From Sphingobacterium oryzagri (lineage in GTDB: Bacteria; Bacteroidota; Bacteroidia; Sphingobacteriales; Sphingobacteriaceae), in assembly GCF_028736175.1 (NCBI RefSeq), contig NZ_CP117880.1:4898001-4962000 (forward strand): a stretch of DNA of 64,000 nucleotides, given 5' to 3'. How positions within the stretch are numbered: position 1 is the stretch's first letter; each line of letters begins with the position of its first letter. Shown here in pieces: positions 59,067-64,000 of this stretch. The notes below the pieces were generated by a model. The model was not told the DNA's origin and ran no database searches. It was given only the letters and a program-made list of their open reading frames with translations. The position numbers and the translations under genes are program-made.

Positions 59067-61880
59067 ATGTCAAATATATCCGAGCAAAACGCAAAATCCT
59101 TTATCCAAATCAAAGGAGCGCGAGTAAATAATCTGAAAAACGTCGATGTAAACATTCCCAAAAACAAGCTGATTGTTATTACGGGAATGTCTGGTTCGGG
59201 AAAATCTTCCTTAGCCTTTGACACGCTTTATGCGGAGGGGCAGCGCCGGTATGTAGAAAGCTTATCGTCCTACGCGCGGCAGTTTATGGGCCGCATGAAC
59301 AAACCGGAGGTAGACTATATTAAAGGTATTGCGCCCGCGATTGCTATCGAGCAGCGTGTCATCACGTCCAATCCGCGCTCGACGGTTGGAACATCGACCG
59401 AGATTTACGACTATTTGAAATTGTTGTATGCGCGCATCGGAAAAACAATTTCGCCAATTTCTGGCAAGGTTGTCACCAAAGACACGGTCTCTTCGATTAT
59501 CGATTCGTTGATGACCTATTCGGAAGACACCACCATCACGATTTTTGCCAGCTTACATCCTGTAAACAAACGCAAGCTGAAAGAAGAGCTTTCCCTGCTT
59601 TTACAAAAAGGCTTTGTACGCATTTTGTTTGAAGAGAAGATTCAAAAAATTGAAAGCGTTATCGACGATAAATCGGTGAAAAACCGCGATTTTAAAGCGG
59701 ATGAGTTGCAAATCGTCGTTGACCGTATCAAGCTGGATAAACAGGATGAAACTTACAGCCGCATAGCCGATTCGCTACAGACTGCATTTTTCGAAGGCAA
59801 GGGCGAATGTTTTATTGATATTGACGGAGATAAAAAACATTACTCAGATAAATTTGAGCTGGACGGTATCACCTTTGAAGAACCGACGCCTAATTTTTTC
59901 AGCTTTAACAATCCATACGGTGCGTGCAAGCGTTGCGAAGGATATGGCAAAGTGATTGGTATTGACGCGGATCTGGTTGTGCCGGACAAAAGCAAATCTG
60001 TCTACGACGGCGCGATCGCGCCTTGGCGTGGCGAGAAAATGGGCGAATGGCTGGATCGTTTAGTGCGCACGGCGCTGAAGTTTGATTTCCCCATCCATCG
60101 CGCTTATGGCGATTTAACCAAGCAACAACAACAATTGCTCTGGACAGGCAATAAATATTTCACGGGGCTGAACCAATTTTTTGAAGAATTGGAGACACAG
60201 ACCTACAAGATACAATACCGCGTGATGCTTTCGCGCTACCGCGGCAAAACCGACTGCCCTGATTGTAAGGGCTCTCGTTTACGCAAAGATGCCACCTATG
60301 TCAAAGTAGGTGGCAAGTCGATCACTGATATCGTTTTGCTCCCGCTGGATGAAGCCCTGACTTTTTTCAATACGTTGGAGCTTAACAAGCATGAGTTGAT
60401 TATTGCGAAACGATTACTTGCTGAAATTGTGAACAGGATCCAATTTCTCTGTGATGTGGGATTAAGCTATCTTACCTTGAACCGCTTGAGCAATAGCCTC
60501 TCTGGAGGCGAATCGCAGCGTATCAATCTGGCAACATCTTTAGGCAGTTCACTCGTTGGGTCTATTTATGTATTGGATGAACCGAGCATTGGGCTTCACC
60601 CGCGTGATACGCAACGTTTGATCGGCGTTTTAAAGTCGTTGCGCGATGTAGGCAACACCGTTATCGTGGTCGAGCACGAGCAAGAAATGATGGAAGCCGC
60701 CGATTACCTGGTAGATATTGGTCCAGAAGCCGGTATTAACGGCGGAAAGCTGGTTTTCGCAGGAACATATAGTGAAATATTGGCCGATAAGACGAGTCTA
60801 ACCGGACAATATTTAAATGGCGAGCTTAGCATCCCGACACCGGAAAAGCGACGTACATGGCGCGATTCCATTGTGGTAAAAGGTGCGCGAGAAAACAACC
60901 TTCAAGGTGTTGATGTGGCTTTTCCATTGCATGTTTTCACCGTTGTTACCGGTGTTTCCGGTTCGGGAAAAACTTCACTGGTCAAACGCGTGCTCTACCC
61001 TGCTTTGCAAAAAGCGATTGGCAATTACTCAGGCGAACAGACCGGACTTTTCGATGCGTTAGAAGGCGACATCGAAAAGGTTGAGCAAATTGAAATGATT
61101 GATCAAAATCCTATTGGCCGGTCATCGCGGTCTAATCCGGTAACGTATGTTAAAGGTTGGGATGAGATACGGGCTGTTTATGCAGGCATGCCTGCGGCCA
61201 AAGCTGCTGGATTAAAACCTGCGGCCTTCTCGTTCAATGTGGAAGGCGGGCGATGCGATGTGTGCCAAGGCGATGGTGAAGTAAAAATTGAAATGCAATT
61301 TATGGCCGACATTGTGCTTCCCTGTGAGGCATGTGGCGGCAAGAGATTTAAGCAACATGTGCTTGACGTAGATTATAAAGGCAAATCGGTTGCTGATGTG
61401 CTGGATCTTAGTGTGGATGAAGCTATTGAATTCTTTGCTGACCAACCGAAAATCATTGCGAAGATTAAGCCTTTGCAAGATGTAGGATTGGGCTATGTAA
61501 AATTAGGTCAGCCATCCAGCACCTTATCTGGTGGAGAAGCGCAACGGATCAAACTTGCTTCATTCCTCATCAAAGGAAATAACAGCAAGAAAACCTTGTT
61601 TATTTTTGATGAGCCGACCACGGGATTACACTTTCACGATATCCATAAACTGCTCAAAGCTTTTGACGCACTAATTGCGCTGGGCAACAGTATTTTGGTC
61701 ATCGAGCACAATATGGAAATGATTAAAACGGCCGATTGGGTGATTGATATTGGCCCGGAAGGCGGCAACAAAGGTGGTAAAGTGGTATTTGAAGGAACGC
61801 CTGAAGACTTGATTGCTTGTAACGAATCTTATACAGGGAAGTTTCTAAAAAATCACCTACATTTAGCGACTCGTTCTTAA
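59067..61880 (+). CDS. uvrA: Excinuclease ABC subunit UvrA
   Basis: A 937-residue UvrA of normal length: two ABC ATPase modules (first P-loop GMSGSGKSS at about 40-48; second VSGSGKTSL near 630), two signatures (LSGGESQRINL, LSGGEAQRIKL), and zinc fingers CKRC...CPDC and CDVC...CEAC. It recognises bulky DNA lesions with UvrB. It is followed 14 bases later by the phosphatase gene. With xseAB it makes a DNA-repair stretch. Confidence 0.98.
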   Translation: MSNISEQNAKSFIQIKGARVNNLKNVDVNIPKNKLIVITGMSGSGKSSLAFDTLYAEGQRRYVESLSSYARQFMGRMNKPEVDYIKGIAPAIAIEQRVITSNPRSTVGTSTEIYDYLKLLYARIGKTISPISGKVVTKDTVSSIIDSLMTYSEDTTITIFASLHPVNKRKLKEELSLLLQKGFVRILFEEKIQKIESVIDDKSVKNRDFKADELQIVVDRIKLDKQDETYSRIADSLQTAFFEGKGECFIDIDGDKKHYSDKFELDGITFEEPTPNFFSFNNPYGACKRCEGYGKVIGIDADLVVPDKSKSVYDGAIAPWRGEKMGEWLDRLVRTALKFDFPIHRAYGDLTKQQQQLLWTGNKYFTGLNQFFEELETQTYKIQYRVMLSRYRGKTDCPDCKGSRLRKDATYVKVGGKSITDIVLLPLDEALTFFNTLELNKHELIIAKRLLAEIVNRIQFLCDVGLSYLTLNRLSNSLSGGESQRINLATSLGSSLVGSIYVLDEPSIGLHPRDTQRLIGVLKSLRDVGNTVIVVEHEQEMMEAADYLVDIGPEAGINGGKLVFAGTYSEILADKTSLTGQYLNGELSIPTPEKRRTWRDSIVVKGARENNLQGVDVAFPLHVFTVVTGVSGSGKTSLVKRVLYPALQKAIGNYSGEQTGLFDALEGDIEKVEQIEMIDQNPIGRSSRSNPVTYVKGWDEIRAVYAGMPAAKAAGLKPAAFSFNVEGGRCDVCQGDGEVKIEMQFMADIVLPCEACGGKRFKQHVLDVDYKGKSVADVLDLSVDEAIEFFADQPKIIAKIKPLQDVGLGYVKLGQPSSTLSGGEAQRIKLASFLIKGNNSKKTLFIFDEPTTGLHFHDIHKLLKAFDALIALGNSILVIEHNMEMIKTADWVIDIGPEGGNKGGKVVFEGTPEDLIACNESYTGKFLKNHLHLATRS

Positions 61881-61894
61881 AAAACTAAGTTAGT

Positions 61895-63535
61895 ATGTGG
61901 AAATCATTCTTTACAGGCCTCTTGAGCGCGGCACTTGCCTTACCAACCTTTGCGCAGCCTGCAAGACCAAAGTTAGTTGTCGGCCTGATGGTCGACCAAA
62001 TGCGATGGGACTACCTTTATCGCTTTGCAGATCGCTACGGAAACGATGGCTTTAACCGTCTGCTAAACGATGGCTTTTCTTGCGAAAATACCATCATCAA
62101 CTATATCCCTACGTATACCGCAATCGGTCATAGCTCGGTTTATACCGGTTCGGTGCCGGCCATTCATGGCATTGCGGGAAACGACTGGATCATCCAGGCG
62201 ACTGGAGAATCTATGTATTGCACGCAAGACAATAATGTGCAGGGCGTAGGTACATCGGAAAAAGAAGGTCAGCAAAGCCCACGAAATCTCCTGGCATCTA
62301 CCGTAACCGACCAGCTTAAGCTGGCTAGTAATTTTAAATCAAAAGTTGTCGGCGTGGCGATTAAAGATCGCGGCGGTATTCTGCCGGCCGGGCATTTTGC
62401 CGATGCTGCTTATTGGTTTGAAAGCAAGTCGGGCGATTGGATTTCCAGCACATTTTACATGAAAGATCTTCCTTCATGGGTAACGAAATTCAATCAGCAA
62501 AAACTGGCTGAAAAATACTTAAAACAAGATTGGAATACGCTTTACCCCATCGAGACGTATACACGTAATAGCATCGCAGATGACAATCCATATGAAGGAA
62601 AATGGGCGGGAGAAGCAAGCCCAACATTCCCGAGAAAAACCTCGGAGCTGATGAAAGATGCGGGTTATGAACTGATCAAGACCACGCCACAAGGCAACAC
62701 CTTTACGTTGGATTTTGCCAAGGCAGCTATCGAACATGAGCAGTTAGGAAAAAACCCGACCAACAATACCGACTTTTTGTGTGTAAGCCTGTCGGCAACA
62801 GATTATGTCGGGCACCGCTACTCCTTATCTGCAGTAGAAATTGAAGACACTTATTTGCGCCTGGATCGCGATATTGCCAACTTTTTAGCTTACCTGGATA
62901 AAACCGTAGGAAAAGACAATTACACCATCTTTTTGACGGCAGACCACGCTGCCTCATACAACCCGATGTACTACACCGACGAAAAAGGCAACGGTGGCTA
63001 TCTATTCGATCGGCAAATCCGACGAAATCTCAACGAAAGTCTGGCGGCTGAATTTGGAAGCGATAAATTGGTGCGTAGCTTAATGAACTACCAGGTGCAC
63101 CTGAATTATCCCGAGATTGATTCGCTTAAGCTGGATGTGGAAAAAGTAAAAGCAAACATCATTAAAACACTCAAAAAGGAAGAGGGCATTGCTTTTGTTG
63201 TCGATATGGAAGGCAACCAAAATATGTTTATTCCAGCGCCAATTCGCGAAAAGATTATCAATGGTTATAACCGTAAAAATAGCGGTGCCATTCAGATTAT
63301 CGCCGAGCCGCAGTGGTATTCTGGTTCGCCACGTGGCACGGGTACTACGCATGGTGTTTGGACGGCTTACGACTCGCATATTCCGTTAGTTTTTATGGGC
63401 TGGGGAATCAAGCATGGCGTGACTAACAAAGAGGTGCATATCGTGGATATCGCCCCAACTATATCGGCATTATTGCACGTGATGGAACCCAATGGTAATA
63501 TCGGAAAACCGATTGTTGAGGTCTTAGGACAATAG
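61895..63535 (+). CDS. PafA-type alkaline phosphatase
   Basis: A 546-residue exported phosphatase (signal peptide 1-20, ending PTFAQ). Nucleophile Thr75 (IPTYTAIGHS), metal ligand Asp34, Asn96, and the Lys157/Arg159 pair (AIKDRGG) that defines PafA rather than E. coli-type PhoA; TDYVGHRY and TADHAA carry the other metal ligands. PafA removes phosphate from many monoesters, independent of phosphate limitation in Bacteroidota. It lies downstream of uvrA. Confidence 0.92.
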   Translation: MWKSFFTGLLSAALALPTFAQPARPKLVVGLMVDQMRWDYLYRFADRYGNDGFNRLLNDGFSCENTIINYIPTYTAIGHSSVYTGSVPAIHGIAGNDWIIQATGESMYCTQDNNVQGVGTSEKEGQQSPRNLLASTVTDQLKLASNFKSKVVGVAIKDRGGILPAGHFADAAYWFESKSGDWISSTFYMKDLPSWVTKFNQQKLAEKYLKQDWNTLYPIETYTRNSIADDNPYEGKWAGEASPTFPRKTSELMKDAGYELIKTTPQGNTFTLDFAKAAIEHEQLGKNPTNNTDFLCVSLSATDYVGHRYSLSAVEIEDTYLRLDRDIANFLAYLDKTVGKDNYTIFLTADHAASYNPMYYTDEKGNGGYLFDRQIRRNLNESLAAEFGSDKLVRSLMNYQVHLNYPEIDSLKLDVEKVKANIIKTLKKEEGIAFVVDMEGNQNMFIPAPIREKIINGYNRKNSGAIQIIAEPQWYSGSPRGTGTTHGVWTAYDSHIPLVFMGWGIKHGVTNKEVHIVDIAPTISALLHVMEPNGNIGKPIVEVLGQ

Positions 63536-63558
63536 TTTCAGGAGCAAACTAATTTCCG

Positions 63559-63566
63559 TACCTTTG
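63559..63566 (+). promoter_or_regulatory. Putative -7 element of the Rrf2 gene
   Basis: TACCTTTG fits TAnnTTTG, 33 bases before ATG 63600. No good TTG lies upstream. Confidence 0.45.
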
Positions 63567-63599
63567 CAACAATAGCATTATTCGATTAAAGGAAAACGT

Positions 63600-64000
63600 A
63601 TGCTTTCAAAGAAAACAAAATACGCCATCAAGGCACTAATGGTTTTAGGACGTAATTATGGAAAAGAGCCCATGCAAATCATCAAAATTGCAGAGGAAGA
63701 GCGTATTCCAAAAAAATTCCTGGAGCAGATTCTTTTGGAGATGCGTAATGCAGGTATCTTGTACTCCAAGAAAGGTGCTGGCGGCGGATACAGTTTAAAC
63801 AAGGCGCCTGAGGATATCTTTTTATCGCAGGTGATGCGCTTGATTGACGGCCCGATAGCGCTTTTGCCCTGCGTGAGCCTAAACTTTTACCGGTCTTGTG
63901 AAGAATGTGTAGAAGAGCATGCCTGCGGCATACGTGATACGTTTGTAGAAGTCCGAAATGCCATGTTGCAAATTCTGAACGATACCAGTATTGCCCAATT
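63600..64000 (+). CDS. Rrf2 family transcriptional regulator (partial)
   Basis: An open frame from ATG 63600 that runs past the window end; 133 residues are visible. It has the Rrf2 winged helix (KTKYAIKALMVLGRNYG, then KKFLEQILLEMRNAGILYSKKGAGGGYSL) and Cys91, Cys100, Cys103 and Cys109. IscR-type Rrf2 proteins bind an Fe-S cluster through three cysteines, so this one may sense Fe-S status or nitric oxide. Its targets are unknown. Confidence 0.9.
   Translation, partial: MLSKKTKYAIKALMVLGRNYGKEPMQIIKIAEEERIPKKFLEQILLEMRNAGILYSKKGAGGGYSLNKAPEDIFLSQVMRLIDGPIALLPCVSLNFYRSCEECVEEHACGIRDTFVEVRNAMLQILNDTSIAQ

Overview
The window looks like a stretch of chromosome from a Bacteroidota bacterium, most likely of the Sphingobacteriaceae (Sphingobacterium or Pedobacter-like). 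The evidence is lineage-typical families (DUF4293, DUF4374, DUF4369-TlpA proteins, a NagB/PIG-L fusion, PafA-type phosphatase, LytS/LytTR pair, outer-membrane beta-barrel proteins with carboxypeptidase-like N-terminal domains), promoters of the Bacteroidota TTG-N19-22-TAnnTTTG form, and general absence of strong Shine-Dalgarno sequences. I see no insertion sequence, prophage, integrase, CRISPR array or rRNA. Most of it is ordinary core genome with moderate accessory content.

Layout. 1-9.2 kb: YtxH protein, YifB ATPase, rhomboid protease, LUD protein, the rsfS-ftsH pair, biotin ligase, and a DsbD system split in two (a free alpha-like domain, then a membrane-plus-thioredoxin protein). 9.2-15.1 kb: phosphofructokinase, a TlpA-like thioredoxin, a LemA/TPM/TPM cluster and an FAD oxidoreductase. 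15.1-19.6 kb: tRNA-Gly(GCC) with a clear promoter and terminator, a LytS/LytTR two-component pair and a divergent outer-membrane protein. 19.6-25.9 kb: sufB-sufC-sufD on the minus strand, an Lrp regulator, a conserved unknown and uracil-DNA glycosylase. 25.9-37.4 kb: DUF4293 gene pair, truA with an ABC exporter, M3 peptidase, a racemase-like protein lacking its second catalytic Cys, a Rieske protein, TypA/BipA and Kbl.

37.4-46.7 kb is the most accessory part: a 51-bp tandem repeat array abutting kbl, a MacB-type permease, DUF2147, a YvlD/holin-like membrane protein, a two-gene cassette (lipoprotein plus secreted papain-like protein with a PPC domain), and a DUF4374 lipoprotein/TonB receptor pair divergent from an AraC regulator. 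The divergent region carries two spaced palindromes that look like metal-regulator operators, so I read this as a probable ferric-siderophore uptake locus. 47.7-64 kb: NagB-PIG-L fusion, methionine-type aminotransferase, TlpA protein, RadA, an ECF sigma factor coupled to a membrane protein, a dipeptidase/serine-hydrolase operon, xseA-xseB, uvrA, a PafA-type phosphatase and a truncated Rrf2 regulator.

A cross-cutting observation is that several -7 elements (TAnnTTTG) sit only 4-7 bases before a start codon (ung, xseA, truA, uvrA, kbl). This predicts leaderless or nearly leaderless mRNAs, and three of these genes are DNA-repair genes. All functional statements rest on motif recognition by eye; no database search was run.
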